Positions 15,401-21,578 of a DNA stretch of 31,196 nt are shown here, in pieces (positions within the stretch are counted from its first letter, which is position 1; every line of letters begins with the position of its first letter). The DNA is from an uncultured Eubacteriales bacterium (GTDB taxonomy: Bacteria; Bacillota; Clostridia; UBA1381; UBA9506): NCBI GenBank assembly GCA_900545185.1, contig UQYH01000011.1:1-31196 (forward strand), given 5' to 3'. Both the position numbers and the translations under genes were made by a program. The notes beneath the pieces are model-generated. The model searched no databases. It was not told the DNA's origin and saw only the letters and a program-made list of their open reading frames with translations.

Positions 15401-16043
15401 CAGCATTACAAACTGCTACAGCGCAGGCAAAATCGTTTTGACGGGTACGATAGAGGAACAGGCCGTCGGCGGTCTGCTTGGCAGCACATACTATGTTACG
15501 GAAGCGCCTGCGGTGCGTAACAGCTATTATTGCCGGGATACGTATTCTTACGAGTATAACGGCTATGGAGCGGAGCTGAATTTGGCCGATCTGCATAGCT
15601 GTGATACGTTTAGGGATTTTTCGGGTTCCGAGCCGCCGTGGGCGTATCGTTGGGATTTTGACAACACCTGGGTGATTGATAAAAAGCAAAACGGTGGCTT
15701 CCCCACGCTGCAATTTAAAAACACGCGGCTTGATTTGACAGTGACCGATACACTGCACAGACCGGACGTGAATCTGGTGGAGATTGAACTGGATTTATCA
15801 AAGTGGGTTAAGGGTGATTTGGTTTTTGCAGGCTATCGAAACGGCAAATTGACTTGTGTTGATACCACGTACAATTATACGGAAAGCGGTCAGTTTTTTG
15901 GCGGCGGCTGGCATAAATTTTATTATGAGGGAGAAGCGCCGGAGATGGTTAAGGTTATGGTTTGGAAAGGAGTCGGCACGATGATGCCGCTTTGTGAAAT
16001 TGCCGAAATAAAGATGAGCGCTGTTCCGGTGGCAACAGAATAA
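12462..16043 (+). CDS. Large InlB-repeat / GLUG-repeat surface-type protein, apparently 5'-truncated
   Basis: The frame is open from 12312, but the first ATG close to recognisable protein is at 12462 and lacks a ribosome site; the true start is uncertain. The encoded protein is about 1193 residues. Order from the ATG: a beta-rich region of about 320 residues; five divergent InlB-type B-repeats (nt 13435-14660), each with a GHG/NGTVT-like turn, a GD.V.V strand and a FxMP..D....AVF closing strand; one Listeria-Bacteroides type repeat ending TGWDKSLTGITADTEVFAVF (nt 14660-14860); GLUG-type repeats with GG(L)xG turns (nt 14870-15710); and a C-terminal beta domain. These domains are typical of secreted adhesin-like proteins. 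No signal peptide, LPXTG motif, S-layer domain or dockerin is present, so export is doubtful. The upstream 120-150 bases look foreign. Likely a decayed gene or one joined to unrelated 5' sequence. Confidence 0.7.
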   Translation: MNFLNENFNAVQGKSAPDDRFANFVIRTKGYETDEVYRLGLEQSETILGYAIQSPNENGVFDVAFLDENGSVMRLENGPRYSVFISRYDSYRGVWDAVGERAYYEVSYSEEAEASLQSFSDVTGNAYLSGLDLVAYAYLDPATASNYQNELFTVRPLRVDGTEFTVSNLPLTRKTLSNGQVYLYARFDVTDKLPYAHYKMSLLYNGEIVGEQQYYDVLTELTDVSYSRTSLKNMRGIERFYVYQAEPVTEVKLLLFDSITPSMIPKYTLTLEKVDDDGYAIPSGQHNIFKKYYYLLSVNGSIADAYFYEGVHIIPEAFEFPEVPCTITCGSTEHGSVTVSKSDAAFGDMVYVTVLPDEGYDYIPNSVRVNGMAIEGRSFAAQSDSVVTASFREIVKPTCYAGFLHISDNGTVTLEKERYRVGETVQITVVPNEGYKLSQLSYYNSYTRENVEIPLDTCSFTMPTFDVLIEAVFTERMSHSVTAKSFGFDIVLSSNIYSLYEGETVKPEMYLPDNTPIDAEEIEQLYYRTESGEKVLITGDSFIMPDEPITIYCTLKKYPIHVTYTGNGNVSVSTNCYEYGEDGDSLLEVPGKTFYGDRVHVSYNANGSFYLDGGAPLLNGVPMEDQWFVMPKEGVTVSAVFRSDTFKRVTVEAAEHGRLYTDASGYSDTVESDVLGADAGQTVQVWPEADDGYRLAALTMNGTEVAYDEAAGAYCFIMPDTDVVLRAVFVEDTYQVTFKNYDGTVLFEQRVASGADAAYQGAAPTRPREGNMLYTFTGWDKSLTGITADTEVFAVFKGTVHMEIHNEEELERVRENLDGYYVLAADITLTKPWTPIGATVIGTSSAFTGVFDGDGHTISNVVIAPVNDTNGTNEVSGFFAHIQNAEIKNLGLVIQFGGESDYHSTETRIGGLTGTATGSVISRCYATGTIQSSAQYNNVIGGLVGDASGTDLSDCYAIVDITADGKYPKAGGLLGTAGGGSITNCYSAGKIVLTGTIEEQAVGGLLGSTYYVTEAPAVRNSYYCRDTYSYEYNGYGAELNLADLHSCDTFRDFSGSEPPWAYRWDFDNTWVIDKKQNGGFPTLQFKNTRLDLTVTDTLHRPDVNLVEIELDLSKWVKGDLVFAGYRNGKLTCVDTTYNYTESGQFFGGGWHKFYYEGEAPEMVKVMVWKGVGTMMPLCEIAEIKMSAVPVATE

Positions 16044-16090
16044 AAAGCGGTATGCGGTTCGGCATAGCGGTATAATATGGGTATCAAACG

Positions 16091-16132
16091 GGCATACTAG
16101 CCATTGTTAAAGGAGATGATGCTTAGTATGCC
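16091..16132 (+). promoter_or_regulatory. Hairpin enclosing the ribosome site of the small acidic gene
   Basis: GGCATACTA (16091-16099) is perfectly complementary to TAGTATGCC (16124-16132). The right arm contains the ATG at 16128 and the 24-base loop holds AAAGGAG. Folding would hide the start codon, suggesting control of translation or binding of a protein to the palindrome. A TATAAT at 16071-16076, without a clear -35 box, lies just upstream. Confidence 0.5.
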
Positions 16133-16376
16133 GAAGGAAAAGCCGAAAACAAAAATTAAGGACATAGCGCTGAGTGAAGAAGATTTGCCGCGCCGGAATG
16201 CAAACGAGGATGAAGCCTATGACAAATTTGAGCTGAGCAATGCCTGTTCGACAACGGACTGCACGGGGCTGATTCAAACACCGCCGCTGACGGAGGGAGA
16301 GTTGGAATCGTATATGGATGTGTATGATTTTCAGCCGCCGAATGTGACAGAGAAGGATGACAAAAGCAAAGAATAA
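16128..16376 (+). CDS. Small acidic protein of unknown function
   Basis: 82 residues from the ATG at 16128; an ATG nine bases earlier is too close to AAAGGAG to be preferred. The N-terminus is lysine-rich (PKEKPKTKIKD), the rest is acidic, and the centre reads NACSTTDCTGLIQTPPLTEGE followed by YDFQPP. I have a loose memory of clostridial orphan proteins with a similar D-C/M-TGLIP segment, but know of no function. It has no membrane segment or signal peptide. It is monocistronic: a start-codon hairpin precedes it and a 19-base terminator stem follows its stop by ten bases. Codon use looks like that of its neighbours, so it is probably a real native gene. Confidence 0.7.
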   Translation: MPKEKPKTKIKDIALSEEDLPRRNANEDEAYDKFELSNACSTTDCTGLIQTPPLTEGELESYMDVYDFQPPNVTEKDDKSKE

Positions 16377-16386
16377 CCGGATATAA

Positions 16387-16434
16387 CCAAGAAAAGGCAC
16401 GAACTGCCATTGCGTAGTTCGTGCCTTTTCTTGG
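16387..16434 (+). terminator. Very long terminator hairpin, possibly bidirectional
   Basis: A perfect 19-base stem joins 16387-16405 to 16416-16434 (left arm CCAAGAAAAGGCACGAACT) with a 10-base loop. The stem itself contains CCTTTTCTT rather than a free T tract. It ends the gene at 16128 and could stop transcription on either strand. Confidence 0.75.
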
Positions 16435-16440
16435 CTACTG

Positions 16441-16545
16441 TGAAACTATTTTATAAACCGCGTAGGGGAGTTGTCAGAGGGGATGCCCCTCTGACTTCCA
16501 AATGCGATTTTTGCGGGCATGTACCGCGAAAATCGCTCCTATAAA
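16441..16545. repeat. Hairpin-rich intergenic element
   Basis: Two strong hairpins lie back to back. GTCAGAGGGG-ATG-CCCCTCTGAC occupies 16473-16495. A 13-base stem with one mismatch (GCGATTTTTGCGG with CCGCGAAAATCGC) occupies 16504-16536. The element contains GTAGGGG, as do the intergenic hairpin at 21522-21547 and the sequence at 28361. It abuts the end of the acetyltransferase remnant on the minus strand and looks like a dispersed REP-like repeat. Confidence 0.55.
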
Positions 16546-16594
16546 GGGTCGGCGCATCGTTTGTTGTGGCCATACGGATGGTGATTTCTTGCAT
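16451..16594 (-). pseudogene. Truncated GNAT acetyltransferase N-terminus fused to a repeat
   Basis: A 47-codon frame on the minus strand starts at the ATG at 16594, about 14 bases after AGGAAG. Its first 17 residues, MQEITIRMATTNDAPTL, are a typical beginning of GNAT-family N-acetyltransferases. The remaining 30 residues are translated from the hairpin repeat and have no protein character. The body of the enzyme, including the acetyl-CoA loop, is missing. The repeat apparently replaced everything downstream of codon 17. The divergent gene at 16690 is intact, so the promoter region between them was spared. Loss of function is certain if this reading is right; the family assignment rests on a short but characteristic segment. 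Confidence 0.6.
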
Positions 16595-16622
16595 AATGGG
16601 TTCGCTTCCTTTTCATTTTATA

Positions 16623-16651
16623 TTGATTTTTTCATCAATTCATTTTATAAT
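16623..16651 (+). promoter_or_regulatory. Promoter of trmO
   Basis: TTGATT (16623-16628) and TATAAT (16646-16651) are separated by 17 bases. The -35 box is one arm of TTGAT-N6-ATCAA (16623-16638), a possible operator. Confidence 0.7.
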
Positions 16652-16689
16652 AATACGTAAAGACAAACAAGAGGGGCAGGAAAAACGGC

Positions 16690-17382
16690 ATGGATACAAC
16701 ATCATCGGCATTTTTGATTGAGCCGATTGCAACCATTCACAACGGCTACAGCTCTAAATTTGGGATTCCGCGCCAAAGCGGACGCGCATCCGAAGCGCTT
16801 TCGACCATTGTATTTGAAAAGCCTTATCGCGTGCAAGAGGCCTTGCGCGGTATGGAAGCATATTCGCATTTGTGGCTGATTTGGCAGTTTTCGGCCTGTC
16901 CGCAAGGGGCGTTTCGTCCCACCGTACGGCCGCCGCGCCTGGGCGGTAACACCCGTGTGGGCGTGTTTGCCACGCGCTCACCCTTTCGACCCAATCGGCT
17001 GGGTCTTTCCTCCGTTCGGCTGGAATCGATTGAAAAAACCAAGCACGAGGGCATGGTGTTAATCGTCAGCGGCGCGGATTTAATGGACGGTACGCCGATT
17101 TTTGACATTAAGCCGTACATCAGCTACACAGACTCTCACCCCGATGCGGTTTGCGGCTTTGCCGAAGCGCAAAGCGGCTATCGGCTAACGGTATACTGCC
17201 CCGAGGAACTGCTGCGGCCGCTTGCACCGCGCACACGTGCGACGCTTTTGCAGATGCTGGAAAACGATCCGCGGCCGGCCTATCAGCACGATGAAACGCG
17301 TGTATATGCCTTTGAATTTGAAGGGCATGCGGTGCGGTTTTCGGTCGATGGAAAGACGCTGACCGTACATGCAATTGTATAG
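16690..17382 (+). CDS. trmO: tRNA (N6-threonylcarbamoyladenosine-37) methyltransferase TrmO
   Basis: 230 residues, the normal length of the TrmO/TsaA (formerly YaeB/VirR) family. The N-terminal beta-barrel has IATIHNGYSSKFGIPRQ (12-28), followed by the HLWLIWQF strand and the highly conserved GVFATRSPFRPNRLGLS segment that binds S-adenosylmethionine. ADLMDGTPIFDIKPYI is the second family signature, and a C-terminal extension follows. The enzyme adds a methyl group to t6A37 in certain ANN-decoding tRNAs. It has its own promoter 40-70 bases upstream and converges on aroK, with 65 bases between the two stop codons. No partner gene of the same pathway is nearby. Confidence 0.9.
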   Translation: MDTTSSAFLIEPIATIHNGYSSKFGIPRQSGRASEALSTIVFEKPYRVQEALRGMEAYSHLWLIWQFSACPQGAFRPTVRPPRLGGNTRVGVFATRSPFRPNRLGLSSVRLESIEKTKHEGMVLIVSGADLMDGTPIFDIKPYISYTDSHPDAVCGFAEAQSGYRLTVYCPEELLRPLAPRTRATLLQMLENDPRPAYQHDETRVYAFEFEGHAVRFSVDGKTLTVHAIV

Positions 17383-17447
17383 CGGCCTTCGGACTTTCGC
17401 AAACTATAATGGGGGCGTTGTCGGAGGGACATCTGTATCGACACGCA

Positions 17448-18014
17448 CTAATGCCTTGGTGAGAATCTATGCTTTTTCCGTCTTTTCGGCTGCATTTTGC
17501 GCGCCGGTACGCGGATATACGGCCGCAGTGCGTTTTCCATTCCCGTAACCGTCCAGCTGATTTTGGCAAGTCCTTCTACCGTTATATCGGCGTATTTTTC
17601 ATACAGGGGTCGCCGCTCACGATCCAGCTTATACAGTCGGCTTGGGTCGGCCGCCAAAAGCGGACGAATGGATAAATTTATTTTTTTCAAAATCGCTTCG
17701 GGTGTTCTGTCCAAAAAAACAACAACGGCGTTTTGCTTTAAATAGGCCATGTTTTGCGGATTTAAAACCGCGCCGCCGCCCGTGGCGATAATTTTGCCGC
17801 CCGATTCGGACAGTGCTTTGGCGGCTTCGGTTTCCATGCGGCGAAAAGCTTCTTCGCCCTTTTGTTCAAATATTTTGCGGATGCTCATACCCTCTTTGCG
17901 TTCGATGTAAGCATCCATATCCACAAAATGCATGCGCAGGCGATAGGAAAGCGCCGCGCCCACGGTGCTTTTGCCGCAACCCGAAAGACCGATGAGCACA
18001 ATGTTTTTTCTCAT
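17448..18014 (-). CDS. aroK: Shikimate kinase
   Basis: 188 residues. P-loop GLSGCGKST (9-17), the substrate-binding DMDAYIERKEGMSI segment (32-45), F/R/E residues in EEAFRRMETE, and the GGG motif in IATGGGAVL are all present; the lid region carries R117 and nearby arginines. It phosphorylates shikimate on the way to chorismate. The C-terminus has a strongly basic tail (KMQPKRRKKHR) of about 20 residues beyond the usual end. Its ATG overlaps the pheA stop as ATGA, so translation is coupled. It is the last visible gene of the aro cluster and ends opposite trmO; no clear terminator is seen between the convergent genes. Confidence 0.93.
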   Translation of the reverse strand: MRKNIVLIGLSGCGKSTVGAALSYRLRMHFVDMDAYIERKEGMSIRKIFEQKGEEAFRRMETEAAKALSESGGKIIATGGGAVLNPQNMAYLKQNAVVVFLDRTPEAILKKINLSIRPLLAADPSRLYKLDRERRPLYEKYADITVEGLAKISWTVTGMENALRPYIRVPARKMQPKRRKKHRFSPRH

Positions 18015-19132
18015 GCGCCGATCCCCCTGTTTGAATGGTAACAGCCCAAAAGCTGTAGGCTTGCCGCCATATGCTGCAATTCGTCCAGTGCGGCCTGCAC
18101 CTCTTTTGACTGCGGATTTGCCGAAACATCGGCAAAAAACAGATATTCAAAATTGTGCCCGGCCAAAGGACGCGAGGCAATGTATAAAAGATTGAGTCCG
18201 TGCCTTGCAAACACCCCCAGCGCTGCATGCAGCGAGCCGCTTTGGTGCGGCAGGGTAAACGCCAGGCTGACGGTGTTGGCATTCGGCGCGGTTTCGGGCT
18301 GACGGGAAACGGCAATAAACCGCGTTGTGTTTATATCGGCCGATTGAATATCCTCGGCCAAAACGGCAAGTCCGTAAAGCTCTGCCGCGTGGCGTGAGGC
18401 AATGGCGGCGTTTTCTGCGCTTTGCGATTCGGCCACAAAGGCTGCACTATCTGCCGTGCTGGGCATGGGGATTTGCTTGGGGCTGCCCATTTTGCTTAAA
18501 AATTCGGCACACTGCAAAAATCCCTGCGGATGGGAGTAGACGCGCCGAATATCACCGAGCGCTGCGCCCTTGTGTGCGGCCAGCACGTGGCGCACGGGCA
18601 AGGTCAGCTCTGCAACAATATACAAATGATGCGTGCTGAGCAAATCCAGCACATCATTAATCGCGCCTGTGGAGGTGTTTTCTACCGGCAAAACGGCAAT
18701 ATCCGCTTCTCCGCGCTTCAGCTTTTCAAGCACGCCTGCAAAGCTATCGGCCGCAAGGGCAGCTTCGGCCTGCGGCAAAAGCGTGTAAAGCGCCGCTTCG
18801 CTGTACGAACCGGGGCGGCCGAGATAAGCGCCGCGCTTATGCGGCAGGGTGCCGACATGCGGCGGCCTAAGCGGCATATCGGCCTGCTGCTGACGGCGTG
18901 AAAGCGCCATGATATATGCAAAAAAGTCCGCCGTGGCCTGCTTGTATTCAGGATTTTGCACGGCTTCTGTGCGTGATTTCAGCACTTCTTTTTCACGCTC
19001 CGGCACAAAAACGGGCAAGTGGTTTGCCTTTTTAAACGCGCCGACTTGCTTGGTTGCATCCATGCGCTGTTCAAACAGCGCCAGCATTTGGCGGTCAATT
19101 TCATCAATTTTTTTGCGAAGCCGGGTCAGCAT
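18011..19132 (-). CDS. pheA: Bifunctional chorismate mutase / prephenate dehydratase
   Basis: 373 residues from the ATG at 19132, which follows AGGAGG by nine bases; an extension to 19168 lies inside aroC and is rejected. Residues 1-85 are an AroQ-type chorismate mutase (RKKIDEIDRQMLALFEQRM). Residues 102-275 are prephenate dehydratase, with YLGRPGSYSEAA, NTSTGAINDVLDLL and the catalytic TRF triad (270-272). Residues 288-366 form an ACT domain. In that domain the usual Phe-binding ESRP motif reads ASRP (319-322) and the GALV region reads GSLHAAL (299-305). The product makes phenylpyruvate from chorismate. The altered ACT residue may change feedback inhibition. The start overlaps aroC by 29 bases and the end overlaps aroK by four. 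Confidence 0.93.
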   Translation of the reverse strand: MLTRLRKKIDEIDRQMLALFEQRMDATKQVGAFKKANHLPVFVPEREKEVLKSRTEAVQNPEYKQATADFFAYIMALSRRQQQADMPLRPPHVGTLPHKRGAYLGRPGSYSEAALYTLLPQAEAALAADSFAGVLEKLKRGEADIAVLPVENTSTGAINDVLDLLSTHHLYIVAELTLPVRHVLAAHKGAALGDIRRVYSHPQGFLQCAEFLSKMGSPKQIPMPSTADSAAFVAESQSAENAAIASRHAAELYGLAVLAEDIQSADINTTRFIAVSRQPETAPNANTVSLAFTLPHQSGSLHAALGVFARHGLNLLYIASRPLAGHNFEYLFFADVSANPQSKEVQAALDELQHMAASLQLLGCYHSNRGIGA

Positions 19133-20216
19133 AGGTTTTCGCCTCCTGTAATAAATCGGCTGCCACAAGCGCCGCGCAGGCCTCGGTTACGCAAACGGCG
19201 CGGTGCACAATACACGGGTCGTGGCGGCCGTGAATGGTCATGGTTTCGTTTTGCCCTGTTTGCACATTGACCGTGTTTTGCGGACGGCCGATGGAGGGCG
19301 TTGGCTTGACGGCGACGGTAAAGCATACCGGCATACCGTTTGTGATGCCGCCGTTAATGCCGCCGTTTTGGTTGGTTTTGGTTTTAATTGCGCCGCCTTC
19401 GTCTACATACAGCGCGTCATTGGCTTCGCTGCCGTGCAGACGGGCTATATCGAATCCGCTGCCGAAGGCAACGCCCTTTACGGCCGGAACCGAGAATAAA
19501 AGCGCCGAAAGGCGGCTTTCGACCGATTCAAAAAACGGTGAGCCAAGCCCGGCAGGCAGGCCGGTGATGAGCGCCTCAATCACGCCGCCGACAGAGTCGG
19601 CTTCGGCGCGCGCGGCCTCTATGGCATCCGAAAAGGCCTGTTCGGCCGTTTCGGAGAGCACGGGCAGGGTTTTGCCGCGCAGGGCACGGTAGGCTGCAAG
19701 ATCGGGATGCACGGCATCAAAGGGTACATCCGGCGCGCAGGTACCGATGGATTTGATGTGCGCAAAAATTTCAATGCCCTGCGCGTGCAGCCAGGGGCGC
19801 ACCACCGCACCGGCAAATACAAGCGGCGCCGTCAGCCGTCCGGAGAAGTGGCCGCCGCCGCGATAATCGGCAAAGCCGTGGTAGCGGCAAAGTGCGGCAT
19901 AATCGGCATGAGACGGGCGCAAAAGAGAGGGTGTATAATCACCGGAGCGCGTGTTGGTGTTTTCAATAACGGCGCACAGCGGCGTACCTGTGGTTTTGCC
20001 GCGGAACAGGCCGCTGACAACGTGCGGTGCATCGGCCTCGTGCCGCGGCGTGGAAAGGCGGTTGCGGCCGGGTGCACGGCGATCCATTTCTTTTTGTACT
20101 TCATCCAAATCGACCGTAAGGCCGGACGGCAGACCGTCCATCACGACGCCGATAGCCGCCGAGTGCGATTCGCCGAAGATTGATATTTTAATTGAGTTTC
20201 CGAAGCTGTTTGCCAT
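19104..20216 (-). CDS. aroC: Chorismate synthase
   Basis: 370 residues, a normal length for the family. Signatures are GNSIKISIFGESHSAAIGVVMDGLPSG at the N-terminus, RRAPGRN, a YRGGGHFSGRLTAP segment in the centre, and NGGINGGITNGMPV near residue 290; all are conserved FMN- and EPSP-binding regions. It converts EPSP to chorismate with reduced FMN. No flavin reductase domain is fused, so it depends on reduced flavin from elsewhere. AAAGGAG lies seven bases before the ATG. It follows aroA after 24 bases and overlaps pheA, so it sits in the middle of one operon. Confidence 0.95.
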   Translation of the reverse strand: MANSFGNSIKISIFGESHSAAIGVVMDGLPSGLTVDLDEVQKEMDRRAPGRNRLSTPRHEADAPHVVSGLFRGKTTGTPLCAVIENTNTRSGDYTPSLLRPSHADYAALCRYHGFADYRGGGHFSGRLTAPLVFAGAVVRPWLHAQGIEIFAHIKSIGTCAPDVPFDAVHPDLAAYRALRGKTLPVLSETAEQAFSDAIEAARAEADSVGGVIEALITGLPAGLGSPFFESVESRLSALLFSVPAVKGVAFGSGFDIARLHGSEANDALYVDEGGAIKTKTNQNGGINGGITNGMPVCFTVAVKPTPSIGRPQNTVNVQTGQNETMTIHGRHDPCIVHRAVCVTEACAALVAADLLQEAKTYADPASQKN

Positions 20217-20240
20217 GATGCGCTCCTTTCGTTTTTAACT

Positions 20241-21443
20241 TTATTTTGTCAACCCCTCGTAATCCTCCCAAAAGTTGGCATATGATTTTGCCACACATTC
20301 GCTGCCTAAAATTGTAACCGCTCCGCTTGCCACGGTTGCGGCAATAGCAGCGGCCATGGCGATGCGATGGTCGTTGCAGCTGTCCACCGTGCCGCCTGTC
20401 AGCGGTGTTTTGCCGCAGATAATCAGCGCGTCATCGGTGGGCGTTACCTGTGCACCAAGGCGGTTTAACATATCGGCGGTGGTCAGTAGACGGTCGCTTT
20501 CCTTAAGGCGCAGGCGCGCGGCACCGACAAGGCGCGTTGTGCCCTCGGCCTGTGTGGCCAAAACAGCCAAAATGGGTACCAAATCCGGGATTTGGCTGAC
20601 GTTGATGGTTTGCGCCTTAAGCGGTGTGCCAAAGCGGCGGATAATGTCGCAAATTGCCTTATCGCCCTGGCAGGAGGCTTCGTTCAGCCCGTTTACGGTG
20701 ACGTGGCTGCCCAGCGCATTTGCTGCCAGATAAAACGCGGCTTGCGAATAATCGCCCTCCACGGTGATGCTTTGCGGCAAAAAGCGCTGCCTACCGGGGA
20801 TGGAAAAGCTTTGGTAATCATGATTTTTTACCGTAATGCCAAACTGCTTTAAAACGGCAAGCGTTAAATCAATATAGCCGATGGATTCGGCCGGTGTGGT
20901 CAGCGTTAGTGTGCTGTCTCCCTCTGTTTGCGGCAGGGCAAACAAAAGCCCGGTAATAAACTGAGAGCTGACATTGCCGGGCAGACTGTAAGCGCCGCTG
21001 TGCAGGCGGCCGCTGAAGGTTACGCTGTCCGGCGTTTGCGTGTAGCGGATTCCGGCCGCATCGCAAACGGAAAAATACGGCTCAAGCGGACGCTGCATTA
21101 AGCGGCCGCGGCCGGTAAAGTGCACCGTTTTGCCGCAAAGCCATGCCAGCGGAATTAAAAATCGCAGCGTAGAGCCGGATTCGGAGCAGTCGATCAGCGT
21201 TCCGTCCGCGCAGGTGGGGTGCGCGCCGCGCACGGTGGCGGCAGCCGTCGTCTCACGTATCGATGCGCCCAGAGTGCGCATGGCGGTGATGGTTGCGCGG
21301 ATATCCTCTGAAAAGGCGAGGTTTGATATGGCGGAAACACCTGCGGCACAGCCTGCCGCAATAACGGCGCGGTGTGCCTGGCTTTTGGAGGGCGGCACGG
21401 TAACGGCGCCGCAAAGCTTATGCGGAATAATAATTTTATCCAT
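20241..21443 (-). CDS. aroA: 3-phosphoshikimate 1-carboxyvinyltransferase (EPSP synthase)
   Basis: 400 residues, slightly shorter than the common 420-430. The N-terminal PPSKSQAHR (17-25) supplies the lysine and serine that bind shikimate-3-phosphate. ESGSTLRFLIPLA follows, then LKESDRL and DHRIAMA in the second half, all standard active-site segments. The loop normally read as GNAGT(A) in class I enzymes is ESGST here, a change common in clostridial class II-like enzymes. AGGGAG precedes the ATG. Its start lies 135 bases after pheT in the same orientation, with a hairpin in the gap that has no U tract, so read-through from the pheST transcript is plausible. Confidence 0.94.
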   Translation of the reverse strand: MDKIIIPHKLCGAVTVPPSKSQAHRAVIAAGCAAGVSAISNLAFSEDIRATITAMRTLGASIRETTAAATVRGAHPTCADGTLIDCSESGSTLRFLIPLAWLCGKTVHFTGRGRLMQRPLEPYFSVCDAAGIRYTQTPDSVTFSGRLHSGAYSLPGNVSSQFITGLLFALPQTEGDSTLTLTTPAESIGYIDLTLAVLKQFGITVKNHDYQSFSIPGRQRFLPQSITVEGDYSQAAFYLAANALGSHVTVNGLNEASCQGDKAICDIIRRFGTPLKAQTINVSQIPDLVPILAVLATQAEGTTRLVGAARLRLKESDRLLTTADMLNRLGAQVTPTDDALIICGKTPLTGGTVDSCNDHRIAMAAAIAATVASGAVTILGSECVAKSYANFWEDYEGLTK

Positions 21444-21472
21444 ACGATGATTCTCCCTTGGCGATTGTAGGG

Positions 21473-21547
21473 ACAGGTGTTATGTTTTCCTGTTCGGTGG
21501 TTTGTTTCACCTGTTAATTTTTGTAGGGGCGGAGCAAAGCTCCGCCC
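21473..21547. repeat. Inverted repeats in the pheT-aroA gap
   Basis: GGGCGGAGC-AAA-GCTCCGCCC (21527-21547) is a perfect 9-base stem preceded by TGTAG. A looser pair, ACAGGTG (21473-21479) and CACCTGT (21508-21514), lies beside it. In the direction of transcription (minus strand) the hairpin is followed by CTACAAAAA rather than T residues, so it is not a canonical terminator. It looks like a dispersed intergenic repeat. Confidence 0.55.
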
Positions 21548-21578
21548 GCAGTTCTGATTATTTTCTTTCGATTTTTCG

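Noticed and set aside
15036..15758. 240-codon minus-strand frame opposite the GLUG repeats
   Set aside because: It mirrors repetitive coding sequence on the plus strand and shows no domain, start signal or operon partner.
17385..17447. Terminator between trmO and aroK
   Set aside because: No stable stem with a T tract could be found in the 65-base convergent gap; only loose G-rich and C-rich stretches are present.
20241..21443. aroA as a pseudogene because it is somewhat short
   Set aside because: All substrate-binding motifs are present in order and the frame is uninterrupted; 400 residues is within the family's range.
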